The translations under genes were made by a program, and so were the position numbers. From positions 124,001 through 188,000 of the forward strand of contig NZ_JAHKJW010000001.1 in assembly GCF_019710745.1 (NCBI RefSeq): 64,000 nucleotides of DNA, in the 5' to 3' direction. The notes below the pieces were generated by a model. The model had not been told where the DNA came from and searched no databases. It saw only the letters and a list, made by a program, of their open reading frames with translations. Source of the DNA: Streptomyces beigongshangae (GTDB taxonomy: Bacteria > Actinomycetota > Actinomycetes > Streptomycetales > Streptomycetaceae). Of this stretch, positions 43,037 through 51,846 are shown piece by piece (positions within the stretch are counted from its first letter, which is position 1; every line of letters begins with the position of its first letter).

Positions 43037-43990
43037 TCACTCCGGGAGCAGCGTTCCCCTCTTCGAGAGCAGGAACTTCTTGAACGCCGCCACCGGGGGT
43101 GTGTCCGGGTGGCCGTCCAGCCAGGCCACCCCGATCTCCCGGGCCGCGCGCGGGGACGTGACCGTCAGTTCCACCACTCCCGGGCGCGGGACCGCCGGTG
43201 GGGGCAGGAGGGCCACTCCCAGGCCCGCCGCCACCAGGCCCCGCAGGGTCTCCGCCTCCTCGCCCTCGAACGCGACCCGGGGGCGGAAGCCCGCCTGCCG
43301 GCACAGGTCGTCGGTGATGCGGCGCAGGCCGTAGCCCGGTTCGAGGGTGACGAAGGTCTCGTCGGCGGCCTCCGCGAGGCGGATGCGGCGACGGGAGGCC
43401 AGCCGGTGGTCGGCGGGGACGACCAGGCGGAGCTTCTGTTCGTCCAGGCGGCGGCCCACCAGGTCGGGCGCGTCCGGCACCGGAGACGTGAGGCAGAGGT
43501 CGAGTTCGCCGGAGCGCAGGCGCTCGATCATCGCCTCGCCGTAGTTCTGGACGAGGCTGAAGCGGACGCGCGGATGGTCGGCGCGGAAGGCGCGGATCAG
43601 GGCGGGGACCGTCTCGGAGCCCATGGTGTGCAGGAAGCCGAAGGCGACCTTGCCGGTGGCCGGGTCGGCGTCGGCCCGTACCTCGTCGGCGGCCCGCTCG
43701 ATCTCGGCGAGGGCCCGTTCGACGGAGCCGAGGAACGTGCGGCCCGCGGGGGTGAGGGAGACCGTGCGGCCGCGGCGGGCGAAGAGGTCGACACCCAGGT
43801 CCTGTTCGAGGCGGACCATCGCCCGCGACAGCGTCGACTGCGGGACCTGCATCTCCTGCGCGGCGCGCGTGACGTGCTCGGTGCGGGCCACGCCGGCGAA
43901 GTACGCCAGGCGTGGGGCGAGCACCGTGACGATGTCTTCTGTGTCACTGGGCGGTGACAGGTGACCCTCTGGCCTCTGCTGATGCATCAC
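43037..43990 (-). CDS. LysR-family transcriptional regulator
   Basis: The 317-residue regulator has a LysR helix-turn-helix (LAYFAGVARTEHVTRAAQEM, then VPQSTLSRAMVRLEQDLG, about 26-65). The PBP2-like effector domain shows GKVAFGFLHTMGSE and VAAGLGVALLPPP. It is divergent from an MFS exporter gene and probably controls it. GTG 43990 lies 7 nt after a CATAAT box (43998-44003) and may be a leaderless start; ATG 43987 follows immediately. ATGCAT occurs at both 43982 and 44012, flanking the promoter. Confidence 0.9.
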   Translation of the reverse strand: MMHQQRPEGHLSPPSDTEDIVTVLAPRLAYFAGVARTEHVTRAAQEMQVPQSTLSRAMVRLEQDLGVDLFARRGRTVSLTPAGRTFLGSVERALAEIERAADEVRADADPATGKVAFGFLHTMGSETVPALIRAFRADHPRVRFSLVQNYGEAMIERLRSGELDLCLTSPVPDAPDLVGRRLDEQKLRLVVPADHRLASRRRIRLAEAADETFVTLEPGYGLRRITDDLCRQAGFRPRVAFEGEEAETLRGLVAAGLGVALLPPPAVPRPGVVELTVTSPRAAREIGVAWLDGHPDTPPVAAFKKFLLSKRGTLLPE

Positions 43991-44040
43991 GGGAACGATT
44001 ATGGACGTTTCATGCATTGGACGGATGAGGAGGGGGACTT

Positions 44041-44046
44041 TAGGTT
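44041..44046 (+). promoter_or_regulatory. MFS gene -10 box TAGGTT (leaderless)
   Basis: TAGGTT ends 6 nt before ATG 44053, with no Shine-Dalgarno sequence. Confidence 0.45.
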
Positions 44047-44052
44047 CGAAAC

Positions 44053-45369
44053 ATGCCTTCCGCCAGTACCGGGGCGTCCACCAGGGTGGTCGCCTCCTCC
44101 GCCGCCGCCCCCGATGCCGCTCCCGCCGAAACCGCTCCCGCCGAAGCCGTCTCCGCCGACACCCGGCTGACCCCCGGCGGGCCCGGCTACCGCCGGATGA
44201 GCTTCGCGCTCTTCCTCGCGGGGGTCGCGACCTTCGCCCTCCTCTACTCCACGCAGGCCCTGCTCCCCCTGGTCTCCGCCGACTTCGGGGTGACGGCGGC
44301 CACGGCGAGCTGGACGGTGTCGGCGGCGACCGGCGCACTGGCCCTGTTCGTCCTGCCGCTGAGCGCGCTCTCGGAACGGTTCGGGCGGCGCACGCTGATG
44401 ACGGCGTCCCTGGCCGTCGCCGTGGCCGTCGGGCTGCTCGTGCCCTTCGCCCCGTCGGTCGGCTGGCTGATCGCGCTGCGCGCCGTGCAGGGCGCGGCAC
44501 TGGCCGGACTGCCGGCCTCGGCGACGGCCTACCTGGCGGAGGAGGTCCGCCCGAAGGCGCTGATCACCGCCATCGGCCTGTTCGTCGCGGGCAACAGCGT
44601 CGGCGGGATGAGCGGCCGTGTCATCACCGGCTGGGTGGCGCAGGAGTGGGGCTGGCGGGTGGCCGTCGGGACGATCGGCGTGATCGCGGTGGGCTGCGCG
44701 GTGGCCTTCCGGCTGCTGCTCCCGGCGCCGAAGCACTTCAGGGCCGGTTCGCTGCGCCCCGCGGTGCTGGTCCGCGCCGTCCGCGGCCACCTCGCGAACC
44801 CGCTGCTGCGCAGGCTGTACGCGATCGGCGCGTTGTTCATGACCGTGTTCGGCGCCGTCTACACGGTGATCGGGTACCGCCTCACCGACGCCCCCTTCTC
44901 CCTGCCGCAGGGCATCGTCGGCTCGATCTTCCTCGTCTACCTGGTCGGTACGGTCTCGGCCTCGGCTGCCGGGAAGCTGGTGGACCGGCTCGGCCGGCGC
45001 GGCGCGCTGTACCTGGGCGGCGGCACGACGGCCGCGGGCCTGCTGCTGTCGCTGGCCGAACCGCTGCCCCTCGTGCTGCTCGGCCTGGTACTGATCACCG
45101 CGGGCTTCTTCGCCGGTCACGCGGTGGCGTCCTCCGCGGTCAGCCACACGGCGAAGGAGGGCCGCGCACAGGCTTCGGCGCTGTACCAGTCCGCCTACTA
45201 CCTGGGCTCCAGCGCGGGCGGCACGCTCGGTGCGGTCGCCTACCACTCGGGCGGCTGGGCCGGGACGGTGGCGCTCGGGCTGCTGGCGGTCGTCGGGGTC
45301 GTGGGGATCACGGCGGTCGGGTCGCACGCGGCCCGGACGCGGCGGCGGCTCGTGCCCGTCCACCGCTGA
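44053..45369 (+). CDS. MFS transporter, drug:H+ antiporter type
   Basis: The 438-residue transporter has an Ala/Pro-rich cytosolic N-terminus (1-45) and 12 predicted helices. The MFS loop 2-3 motif appears as LSERFGRRTLM, and a loop 8-9 equivalent as KLVDRLGRRGALYL. The family resembles YnfM/arabinose-efflux-type exporters. The substrate is unknown. A LysR gene is divergent from it. A T-tract terminator lies about 90 nt downstream. Confidence 0.9.
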   Translation: MPSASTGASTRVVASSAAAPDAAPAETAPAEAVSADTRLTPGGPGYRRMSFALFLAGVATFALLYSTQALLPLVSADFGVTAATASWTVSAATGALALFVLPLSALSERFGRRTLMTASLAVAVAVGLLVPFAPSVGWLIALRAVQGAALAGLPASATAYLAEEVRPKALITAIGLFVAGNSVGGMSGRVITGWVAQEWGWRVAVGTIGVIAVGCAVAFRLLLPAPKHFRAGSLRPAVLVRAVRGHLANPLLRRLYAIGALFMTVFGAVYTVIGYRLTDAPFSLPQGIVGSIFLVYLVGTVSASAAGKLVDRLGRRGALYLGGGTTAAGLLLSLAEPLPLVLLGLVLITAGFFAGHAVASSAVSHTAKEGRAQASALYQSAYYLGSSAGGTLGAVAYHSGGWAGTVALGLLAVVGVVGITAVGSHAARTRRRLVPVHR

Positions 45370-45376
45370 CCGCTCA

Positions 45377-45392
45377 CGGCGGACGTCCGCCG
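45377..45392 (+). repeat. 16-nt perfect palindrome CGGCGGACGTCCGCCG
   Basis: It starts 8 nt after the MFS stop codon and could be a first termination or mRNA-stabilising hairpin ahead of the T-tract terminator at 45457. Confidence 0.5.
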
Positions 45393-45456
45393 GTGACTCC
45401 CCGCCGACCCACCGGCGCCGACCCCGGGCCCACGGGGGGTAGTTGGCGCACATGCG

Positions 45457-45498
45457 GGTGCAGGCCAGGACAGGAACAGTCCTGACCTGCACCTTTTT
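45457..45498 (+). terminator. Intrinsic terminator with T5 tract
   Basis: GGTGCAGGCCAGGAC (45457-45471) pairs with GTCCTGACCTGCACC (45479-45493) with one mismatch and a 7-nt loop, followed directly by TTTTT (45494-45498). This is the only hairpin seen in the window with a classical U tract. Confidence 0.88.
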
Positions 45499-45602
45499 CA
45501 TCTTGAGGGGCCGTTGTCAGTGGGCTGCGATAGCTTCCGGAGTGCTGGGCCGCAACGAGGCGGTGCCCGCACGACGGACAAGGCCACAGGGGTGGGTTGG
45601 CT

Positions 45603-46616
45603 ATGAGCGACGGTACGGCGACGGTGGAGGACCTCGACGTCCGGCTGGAGAAGCACCGGGTCGAGCTGACGGGGTACTGCTACCGCATGCTCGGCTCGTC
45701 CTTCGAGGCGGAGGACGCGGTGCAGGACACGCTGGTGCGTGCCTGGCGCAGCTACGACAGGTTCGAGGGCCGCTCCTCGCTGCGTTCGTGGCTGTACCGC
45801 ATCGCGACGAACGTCTGCCTCGACATGCTGACCGCGGGCAACAAGCGGGCCCGCCCCATGGACCTGACGGACCCCACACCGCTCGCGCAGGCCGCTCTGC
45901 ACCCGCGCCCGGACCACACCTGGCTGGAGCCGATGCCGGACGCGCGCGTGCTGCCGACGGTCGCCGACCCGGCCGAGGCCGCCGTGGCCAAGGAGTCGGT
46001 GCGCCTGGCCTTCATGGCGGCCCTGCAGCAGCTGCCGCCCAAGCAGCGGGCCGTGCTCATCCTGCGCGAGGTCCTGGCGTGGAGGGCGAGCGAGGTGGCC
46101 GAGCTGCTCGGCACCACGGTCGCCTCCGTGAACAGCGCGCTCCAGCGGGCCCGTGCGACGCTCGGCGAGAGCGAGAACAGGAGCGCGGCGGCCCGGGCCG
46201 CCACCTCCGACCCGCTCGACGCGGAGCAGCAGAAGCTCCTGGAGCGCTACGTGGCCGCCTTCGAGGGGTACGACATGACGGCGCTGACGGCCCTCCTGCA
46301 CGAGGACGCCGTGATGACGATGCCGCCGTTCGACCTGTGGCTGGCCGGTGCCGACGACATCACGGGCTTCATGACGACGCTCGGCGCGCCCTGTGCGCAC
46401 TCCCACCTGGTCCCGGTCGCGGTGAACGGCCTGCCGGGCTTCGCCCAGTACAAGCCGGACCCCGCGACCGGGGGCCGTACGGCGTGGGCCGTGCAGGTGC
46501 TGGAGATCTCAGAGGGGCGGATCACCGGGTTCCACTGCTTCCTCGACACGGAGCGGTGGTTCCCGCTGTTCGGGCTCCCCCTCCACCTCGAAGCGGAGGC
46601 CGACCAGGGCGAGTAA
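45603..46616 (+). CDS. ECF sigma factor with SnoaL-like C-terminal domain
   Basis: The 337-residue sigma factor has region 2 (ELTGYCYRMLGSSFEAEDAV, VRAWRSYDRFEGRSSLRSWLYRIA), region 4 (LPPKQRAVLILREVLAWRAS, LLGTTVASVNSALQRAR), and a C-terminal NTF2/SnoaL-like domain (about 205-330). The C-terminal domain usually controls activity in place of an anti-sigma factor. No anti-sigma gene is adjacent, though a STAS-domain gene overlaps its 3' end antisense. ATG 45603 follows GGGGTGGG; TTG 45597 is also in frame. Confidence 0.9.
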   Translation: MSDGTATVEDLDVRLEKHRVELTGYCYRMLGSSFEAEDAVQDTLVRAWRSYDRFEGRSSLRSWLYRIATNVCLDMLTAGNKRARPMDLTDPTPLAQAALHPRPDHTWLEPMPDARVLPTVADPAEAAVAKESVRLAFMAALQQLPPKQRAVLILREVLAWRASEVAELLGTTVASVNSALQRARATLGESENRSAAARAATSDPLDAEQQKLLERYVAAFEGYDMTALTALLHEDAVMTMPPFDLWLAGADDITGFMTTLGAPCAHSHLVPVAVNGLPGFAQYKPDPATGGRTAWAVQVLEISEGRITGFHCFLDTERWFPLFGLPLHLEAEADQGE

Positions 46617-46895
46617 CGCGGTCAGGGCGGGGTCCGGGCCGCGCAGTCTGATCCGGCCCCCGGCGCGGCGGGCGGTGAGCTGCATCCTGGCCAGCGCGTC
46701 GACGGTCGTCAGGCCCGGTGGCCCGAGACCGGCGACGTCGCAGACCACGACATGGGCCGCGGTGTGTCGCAGCCTTGCGCGCACGGCCTCGCACAGCCTC
46801 GGCACCTCGTCTCGCGTGACGGGGCCGGGCAGTACGAGTACGTCGGGTGTCAGGGCGTCCACGTGCGGTAGACCGGGCGGGGGCGGGGAACTCAT
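46509..46895 (-). CDS. STAS-domain protein (anti-sigma-antagonist-like)
   Basis: The 128-residue protein has a STAS-like core: LVLPGPVTRDEVPRLCEAVR, AHVVVCDVAGLGPPGLTTVD and RRAGGRIRLRG. The usual phosphorylated Ser before the helix is replaced around AGLGPPGLTTVD, where Thr may serve. Its last 36 codons lie antisense to the end of the sigma gene (108-nt overlap). The tail EPEQREPPLRVEEAVEPGDPP is unlike a STAS core. It could act in a partner-switching pathway. ATG 46895 directly follows a hairpin. Confidence 0.7.
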   Translation of the reverse strand: MSSPPPPGLPHVDALTPDVLVLPGPVTRDEVPRLCEAVRARLRHTAAHVVVCDVAGLGPPGLTTVDALARMQLTARRAGGRIRLRGPDPALTALLALVGLRFEVEGEPEQREPPLRVEEAVEPGDPPL

Positions 46896-46896
46896 C

Positions 46897-46916
46897 GCGG
46901 AGCGGTTGCGCTCCGC
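46897..46916 (-). promoter_or_regulatory. Hairpin abutting the STAS start codon
   Basis: GCGGAGCG (46897-46904) pairs with CGCTCCGC (46909-46916) around GTTG, one base upstream of ATG 46895. It would bury any ribosome-binding site, so it may control translation. Confidence 0.5.
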
Positions 46917-46983
46917 TCGGGCTGCGCGGTCTGAGTGGTCCGCGTGAGGTCGGCCTGTCCTCGGCTGCCGGCCGGTGAGGGCT

Positions 46984-47007
46984 GGTCGCGCGGTTCCCCG
47001 CGCCCCT
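46984..47007 (-). repeat. Dispersed intergenic repeat, inverse copy
   Basis: GGTCGCGCGGTTCCCCGCGC plus CCCT is the inverse of the repeat at 7294 with one base change. The 46896-47187 gap has no other gene-like feature. Confidence 0.75.
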
Positions 47008-47187
47008 GAAGGGGCTGGTCGCCGCTTCCCGAAGGGTTCGTGCAAGGTCACATTGACCTGGGGACAGTTCAGCCCGGAGGGTTGGGTGTATGCCCCACGA
47101 ATCCGTGCCAGCCGCACCACACGTACCTGAGGCGGATCCCCGCGGCCTCTCCCTCCCCGGCCGGCCCCGGGCATCGCGGGAGGTGCC

Positions 47188-48108
47188 GTGCAGGGGGTGC
47201 TGAACGGGTTCGCGGTCATCGCCGTCGTCATCGGTGTCGGCTACCTGATCGGACGCCGGGGGTACCTGGGCGACAACGGCCGGGAGGTGCTGACCAAGCT
47301 CGCGTTCCACGTCGCCACGCCCGCGCTGCTGTTCACCACCCTCGCGCGGGCGGACCTGTCGGTGATCCTGTCGAACCGGCTGCTGGTGACGGCGATCAGC
47401 ACGTTCGCGGTGGCCGGGATCTTCGTCGCGGTCGGTGCCGTACGCCGGTGGGGTGTGGGCCGCACGACGATCGGCGCGCTGTGCTCCAGTTACGTCAACG
47501 CAGGCAATCTCGGTATCCCGATCGCGGTGTACGTCCTGGGGGACGCCTCGCTGGTGGCGCCGGTCCTGCTGTTCCAGCAGATCGTGATGACGCCGGTCGC
47601 CCTGACGGTCCTCGACCTGTCGGGTCCGGGCGAGAAGCAGTCGGTCTGGCGGCGGGTGACCGTTCCCGTCCGCAACCCCATCGCCATCGGTTCGCTGTCC
47701 GGGGTGGCCGTCTCGGCGACCGGGCTGAGCGTCCCCGGGCCGGTCATGGACCCGCTGACCCTGATCGGGAACATGTCCGTGCCGGCCGTGCTCCTCGCCT
47801 TCGGCATCTCCCTGTGCGGCAGCACGATGCCGGGCCGCGGGGCCGACCGGGCGCCCGTGCTGCTGTCCGTCGCCCTGAAGTCGGTGGGCCAGCCGCTGGC
47901 CGCCTGGGCACTGGCGGCGGGGGTCTTCGGCCTGCGGGGCGAGCCCCTGCTCGACGTGGTCGTCACCTCGGCCCTGCCGGCCGCGCAGAACCTCTTCACG
48001 TACGCCTCGCGCTACCGGGTCGGCGAGGTGCTGGCCCGGGAGTCGATCCTGCTGTCGACGGTGCTGGCGGTGCCGGTGCTGGTGGTGGTCGCGGCGCTGC
48101 TGGGATGA
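47188..48108 (+). CDS. AEC-family (auxin-efflux-carrier-like) transporter
   Basis: The 306-residue membrane protein has about ten helices in the AEC arrangement. Features are the N-terminal VLNGFAVIAVVIGVGYLIGR, the SSYVNAGNLGIPIAVYVLGD conserved block in helix 4-5, and LPAAQNLFTYASRY near the end. The family exports or imports small organic acids. GTG 47188 follows GGGAGG. It is convergent with the Uma2 gene. Confidence 0.85.
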   Translation: MQGVLNGFAVIAVVIGVGYLIGRRGYLGDNGREVLTKLAFHVATPALLFTTLARADLSVILSNRLLVTAISTFAVAGIFVAVGAVRRWGVGRTTIGALCSSYVNAGNLGIPIAVYVLGDASLVAPVLLFQQIVMTPVALTVLDLSGPGEKQSVWRRVTVPVRNPIAIGSLSGVAVSATGLSVPGPVMDPLTLIGNMSVPAVLLAFGISLCGSTMPGRGADRAPVLLSVALKSVGQPLAAWALAAGVFGLRGEPLLDVVVTSALPAAQNLFTYASRYRVGEVLARESILLSTVLAVPVLVVVAALLG

Positions 48109-48124
48109 CGCCCCCGGCCAACAC

Positions 48125-48709
48125 TCAGTGGACGGGAAAGACGCTCGTGTCGAGCTTCAGGCCGAAGGGGTCCGGCAGCACGATCTGCTCGCCGAGCTTA
48201 CCGGCGTGCAGAACCCGGTAGACGTCACCCCTGGGCTCGCCGTACAGCGTGACCGTGGGACCGCCCGGCGCCCAGCGGTCGATGAGCAGGTAGAGGGGGA
48301 TGCCCGCGGCCGCGTAGGCGGCGGGCTTGCCGATGCGGTCGTGCTGAGCGTCGGACTTCGAGGTGACTTCGACGACGAGCTCGGCCGCGGCGGCCGGGAT
48401 GTAGGTGCCGGGGCCGTCGACCTCCGCCGTGGGTACCACCACGAGGTCCGGGATGGACATCCCGAGACGGGAGGGCACCGCGATGGAGAGGGTCTGGAAG
48501 ATCCCCCGGTCCTCGGGGATCGCTGAACACAGGCGACGCTGAACGGCATCAGCGATCAGGTTGTGCTGGTTCGCGGGAGTGGGCGACACGGTGACGACCC
48601 CCTCGATGATCTCCACCTTGCCGCCCTCAGGCCACTGCGTCTCCTCCCGGAACCGGACGAGGTCGTCCCAGCTCCGCTCGGGCTCGTGGTAGACGGTGAG
48701 TGCGCTCAT
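48125..48709 (-). CDS. Uma2-family (DUF820) protein
   Basis: The 194-residue protein has the restriction-endonuclease-like fold of the Uma2 family. Signs are EIIEGVVTVSP near 40, IPDLVVVP (catalytic Asp), AAELVVEVTSKSDAQHDRIGK (catalytic Glu/Lys-type) and YLLIDRW. Its cellular role is unknown; these proteins are common in Streptomyces and are often near variable regions. ATG 48709 follows GGAGA. Confidence 0.87.
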   Translation of the reverse strand: MSALTVYHEPERSWDDLVRFREETQWPEGGKVEIIEGVVTVSPTPANQHNLIADAVQRRLCSAIPEDRGIFQTLSIAVPSRLGMSIPDLVVVPTAEVDGPGTYIPAAAAELVVEVTSKSDAQHDRIGKPAAYAAAGIPLYLLIDRWAPGGPTVTLYGEPRGDVYRVLHAGKLGEQIVLPDPFGLKLDTSVFPVH

Positions 48710-48749
48710 GGCGGTCTCCATTCGCTGCGTCACCGATCACAGCATGCCG

Positions 48750-48781
48750 AACGGGACCGGCGGCGGTCCACCGGTCCCGTT
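48750..48781 (-). terminator. deoA operon terminator
   Basis: AACGGGACCGG (48750-48760) pairs with CCGGTCCCGTT (48771-48781) with a 10-nt loop, 36 nt after the deoA stop codon. Confidence 0.7.
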
Positions 48782-48816
48782 CTCCCGGATGAGGAAACCC
48801 CAGGTCAAGCGACGCG

Positions 48817-50109
48817 TCAGGCGATGCGTTCCCGTACCACCGGTGCCGTCGTGAAGGGCGTCCCGGGGACCGCCACGTCGTACGAGCCCTCCACCGCCTC
48901 CAGGGCGTACGCGAAGCGGTCCGGGGTGTCCGTGTGGAGGGTGAGGAGGGGCTGGCCCTCGGTCACCGTGTCGCCCGGCTTGGCGTGGAGCTCGACGCCC
49001 GCGGCGGCCTGCACCGGGTCCTCCTTGCGGGCGCGGCCCGCGCCCAGGCGCCAGGCGGCGACGCCGACGTCGTACGCGTCCAGGCGGGTCAGGACGCCCG
49101 AGGCCGCCGCCTTCACCACGTGCTGTTCCCGCGACGTGGGCAGCGGGGCGTCCGGGTCGCCGCCCTGGGCCGCGATCATGCGGCGCCAGGCGTCCATCGC
49201 CGAGCCGTCGGCCAGCGCCTTCGCCGGGTCGGCGTCCTTCACGCCCGCCGCGTCGAGCATCTCGCGGGCCAGCGCGAGGGTCAGCTCGACGACGTCGGCC
49301 GGGCCGCCGCCCGCCAGGACCTCGACGGACTCGCGGACCTCCAGGGCGTTGCCCGCGGTCAGGCCGAGCGGGGTGGACATGTCCGTGAGGAGGGCGACCG
49401 TCCGCACCCCGTGGTCCGTGCCCAGGCCGACCATCGTGGCGGCCAGTTCGCGGGCGTCCTCGATCGTCTTCATGAAGGCGCCGGAGCCGACCTTCACGTC
49501 CAGCACGAGCGAGCCCGTGCCCTCCGCGATCTTCTTCGACATGATGGAGGAGGCGATCAGCGGGATCGCCTCGACCGTGCCGGTGACGTCCCGCAGCGCG
49601 TAGAGCTTCTTGTCCGCGGGCGCGAGGCCGTCGCCCGCAGCGCAGATCACCGCGCCGACCGAGTCGAGGACGGAGAGCATCTCCTCGTTCGAGAGCAGGG
49701 CACGCCAGCCGGGGATCGACTCCAGCTTGTCGAGGGTGCCGCCGGTGTGGCCCAGGCCCCGGCCCGACAGCTGCGGGACCGCCGCGCCGCAGGCCGCGAC
49801 CAGCGGGGCCAGCGGGAGTGTGATCTTGTCGCCGACGCCGCCCGTGGAGTGCTTGTCGACCGTCGGGCGGGACAGGGACGAGAAGTCCATGCGCTCGCCG
49901 GAGGCGATCATCGCGGCCGTCCAGGTGGAGATCTCCCGGCGGTTCATGCCGTTGAGCAGGATCGCCATGTTGAGGGCGGCCATCTGGTAGTCGGCGACCT
50001 CACCGCGCGTGTACGCGTCGATGACCCAGTCGATCTGCTCGTCAGTGAACTCGCCGCGGTCCCGCTTGGTGCGGATGACGGAGATGGCGTCCATCGACAA
50101 CGAGGTCAT
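48817..50109 (-). CDS. deoA: Thymidine phosphorylase
   Basis: The 430-residue enzyme cleaves thymidine/deoxyuridine with phosphate to base and deoxyribose-1-phosphate. Conserved features are the glycosyltransferase signature SRPTVDKHSTGGVGDK near 85, SGRGLGHTGGTLDKLESIPG, SIMSKKIAEGTGSLVLDVK, and a C-terminal alpha/beta domain (HAKPGDTVTEGQPL). ATG 50109 follows GAAGGGA. It is the last gene of the ABC-cdd-deoA operon, separated from cdd by 55 nt containing a strong hairpin. Confidence 0.95.
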   Translation of the reverse strand: MTSLSMDAISVIRTKRDRGEFTDEQIDWVIDAYTRGEVADYQMAALNMAILLNGMNRREISTWTAAMIASGERMDFSSLSRPTVDKHSTGGVGDKITLPLAPLVAACGAAVPQLSGRGLGHTGGTLDKLESIPGWRALLSNEEMLSVLDSVGAVICAAGDGLAPADKKLYALRDVTGTVEAIPLIASSIMSKKIAEGTGSLVLDVKVGSGAFMKTIEDARELAATMVGLGTDHGVRTVALLTDMSTPLGLTAGNALEVRESVEVLAGGGPADVVELTLALAREMLDAAGVKDADPAKALADGSAMDAWRRMIAAQGGDPDAPLPTSREQHVVKAAASGVLTRLDAYDVGVAAWRLGAGRARKEDPVQAAAGVELHAKPGDTVTEGQPLLTLHTDTPDRFAYALEAVEGSYDVAVPGTPFTTAPVVRERIA

Positions 50110-50130
50110 GGCTTCCCTTCAGTAGTGCAG

Positions 50131-50157
50131 CGGCCCCCGGAAGTCCTCCGGGGGCCG
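50131..50157 (-). promoter_or_regulatory. Hairpin between cdd and deoA
   Basis: CGGCCCCCGGA (50131-50141) pairs perfectly with TCCGGGGGCCG (50147-50157) around a 5-nt loop. It lies within the operon, 8 nt after the cdd stop codon and 21 nt before deoA, and may partly terminate or protect the upstream mRNA. Confidence 0.6.
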
Positions 50158-50164
50158 CCGTGGA

Positions 50165-50587
50165 TTACCTGGTGAGGTGCTCGGGCCCGAAGGCCTGCGG
50201 CAGCATCTCGGAGAGCGGCAGGAGACCGGCCGGGGTCTCCAGGATCAGCTCGGGGCCGCCGAACTCGTACAGCAGCTGGCGGCAGCGGCCGCACGGGACG
50301 AGGATCTCGCCGTGGCCGTCCACGCAGGTGAAGTGCGTGAGCCGGCCGCCCCCGGTGTTCTGGAGCTGCGAGACCAGGCCGCACTCCGCGCACAGGCCGA
50401 GCCCGTACGAGGCGTTCTCCACGTTGCACCCGGAGACCGTGCGGCCGTCGTCGACCAGGGCCGCGACGCCGACCGGGTAGTTCGAGTACGGGACGTAGGC
50501 GCGGGACATGGCCTCGCGGGCCGTCCGGCGCAGCGCCTCCCAGTCGACGTCCGGGGTGGCCGGGTTCCCGGCCTGCGCGGCCGTCAC
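50165..50587 (-). CDS. cdd: Cytidine deaminase
   Basis: The 140-residue homotetrameric-type deaminase converts (deoxy)cytidine to (deoxy)uridine. Zinc site: GLCAECG (Cys, catalytic Glu) and PCGRCRQ (two Cys); substrate loop CNVENASYG. GTG 50587 overlaps the preceding permease stop (4 nt), so translation is coupled. It stops with TAA, rare here. It feeds uridine and deoxyuridine to DeoA and other phosphorylases. Confidence 0.95.
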   Translation of the reverse strand: MTAAQAGNPATPDVDWEALRRTAREAMSRAYVPYSNYPVGVAALVDDGRTVSGCNVENASYGLGLCAECGLVSQLQNTGGGRLTHFTCVDGHGEILVPCGRCRQLLYEFGGPELILETPAGLLPLSEMLPQAFGPEHLTR

Positions 50588-51846
50588 TTTCCCTGCCCCC
50601 GTCGGTAGGGCATGCCGTCGGCCTTCGGCATCCGCAGGCGCTGCGCGGAGAGGGCGAGGACGAGGAGCGTGACGACGTACGGGGTGGCGGTGACGACCTG
50701 GTTCGGGACCTCGTTGGTGGTGGTGTACCAGAGGAAGACCAGCACGCCGATCAGTGTGGTGACCGCCGCGTGGACGTACTTCTTCTTCCACACGAAGTAC
50801 GCCGCGCCGATGACCAGCAGCAGGGCCAGCAGGAGCAGCAGCGCGTGCACGTTGGTGCCGCCGCCGCGCAGCTTGAGGCTGTCGGTGTAGCCGAAGAGGC
50901 CGGCGCCCAGGGCGAGACCGCCCGGCATCCAGTTGCCGAAGATCATCGCGGCGAGGCCGATGTAGCCGCGGCCGCCGGTCTGGCCCTCCAGGTAGATGTT
51001 GGAGGCCACCAGGGAGAGGAAGGCGCCGCCGAGGCCCGCGAAACCGCCGGAGATGACGACCGCCAGGTACTTGTACTTGTAGACGTTGACGCCGAGCGAC
51101 TCGGCCGCCACCGGGTTCTCGCCGCAGGAGCGCAGGCGCAGGCCGAAGGAGGTCCGCCACAGGACCCACCAGGTGACCGGGACGAGCGCGACGGCGACCA
51201 CGGTGAGCGGGGACAGGCCGGTGAAGACGCCGCCGATCAGGCCGGCGAGGTCGGAGACCAGGAACCAGTGCTTGCCGTTGAGGGTCTGGAGCCAGTCCGA
51301 CAGGCCCGGGATGTCGAAGGTGCCGAGCGAGTCGACGGGCGGCGACTGCTTGGACGTGCCACCGTCCTCGCCCTCGAAGGCGAAGGTCGACAGGTAGCGG
51401 GTGGCGCCGAGGGCCAGGATGTTGATGGCCACACCGGAGACGATGTGGTTGACGTTGAAGGTGACGGTCACGACGGCGTGCAGCAGGCCGCCGAGGGCGC
51501 CGCCGATGATGCCGAAGGCGACACCGGTCCAGGGGCCCCACTGGAAGCCGGCCCAGGCGCCGAACCAGGTGCCGAGGATCATCATGCCTTCGAGGCCGAT
51601 GTTGACGACGCCCGCGCGCTCGGCCCACAGTCCGCCGAGACCGGCGAGGCCGATCGGCACGGCCAGCCGCAGGGCGGTGGACATCTGGCCGGTCGAGGTG
51701 ATGCCGTTGGCGTCCGTGATCAGCCGGACGACGGAGACGAGGACCAGCAGGCCCGCGATGGCCAGGAGCAGGACCGGGAGCGAGATACGGCGGCGGCCCC
51801 GGGCGGGCTTCGGCGCCTGCGGCTTGGCGGCGGTCGAGGTGCTCAT
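50584..51846 (-). CDS. Nucleoside ABC transporter permease 2
   Basis: The 420-residue inner-membrane permease of the BPD_transp_2 (branched-chain/ribose) superfamily has about ten helices, with ERAGVVNIGLEGMMILG and NPVAAESLGVNVYKYKYLAV as typical segments. With permease 1, the double ATPase and BMP lipoproteins it should import nucleosides. It overlaps permease 1 by 4 nt and cdd by 4 nt. Confidence 0.92.
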   Translation of the reverse strand: MSTSTAAKPQAPKPARGRRRISLPVLLLAIAGLLVLVSVVRLITDANGITSTGQMSTALRLAVPIGLAGLGGLWAERAGVVNIGLEGMMILGTWFGAWAGFQWGPWTGVAFGIIGGALGGLLHAVVTVTFNVNHIVSGVAINILALGATRYLSTFAFEGEDGGTSKQSPPVDSLGTFDIPGLSDWLQTLNGKHWFLVSDLAGLIGGVFTGLSPLTVVAVALVPVTWWVLWRTSFGLRLRSCGENPVAAESLGVNVYKYKYLAVVISGGFAGLGGAFLSLVASNIYLEGQTGGRGYIGLAAMIFGNWMPGGLALGAGLFGYTDSLKLRGGGTNVHALLLLLALLLVIGAAYFVWKKKYVHAAVTTLIGVLVFLWYTTTNEVPNQVVTATPYVVTLLVLALSAQRLRMPKADGMPYRRGQGK

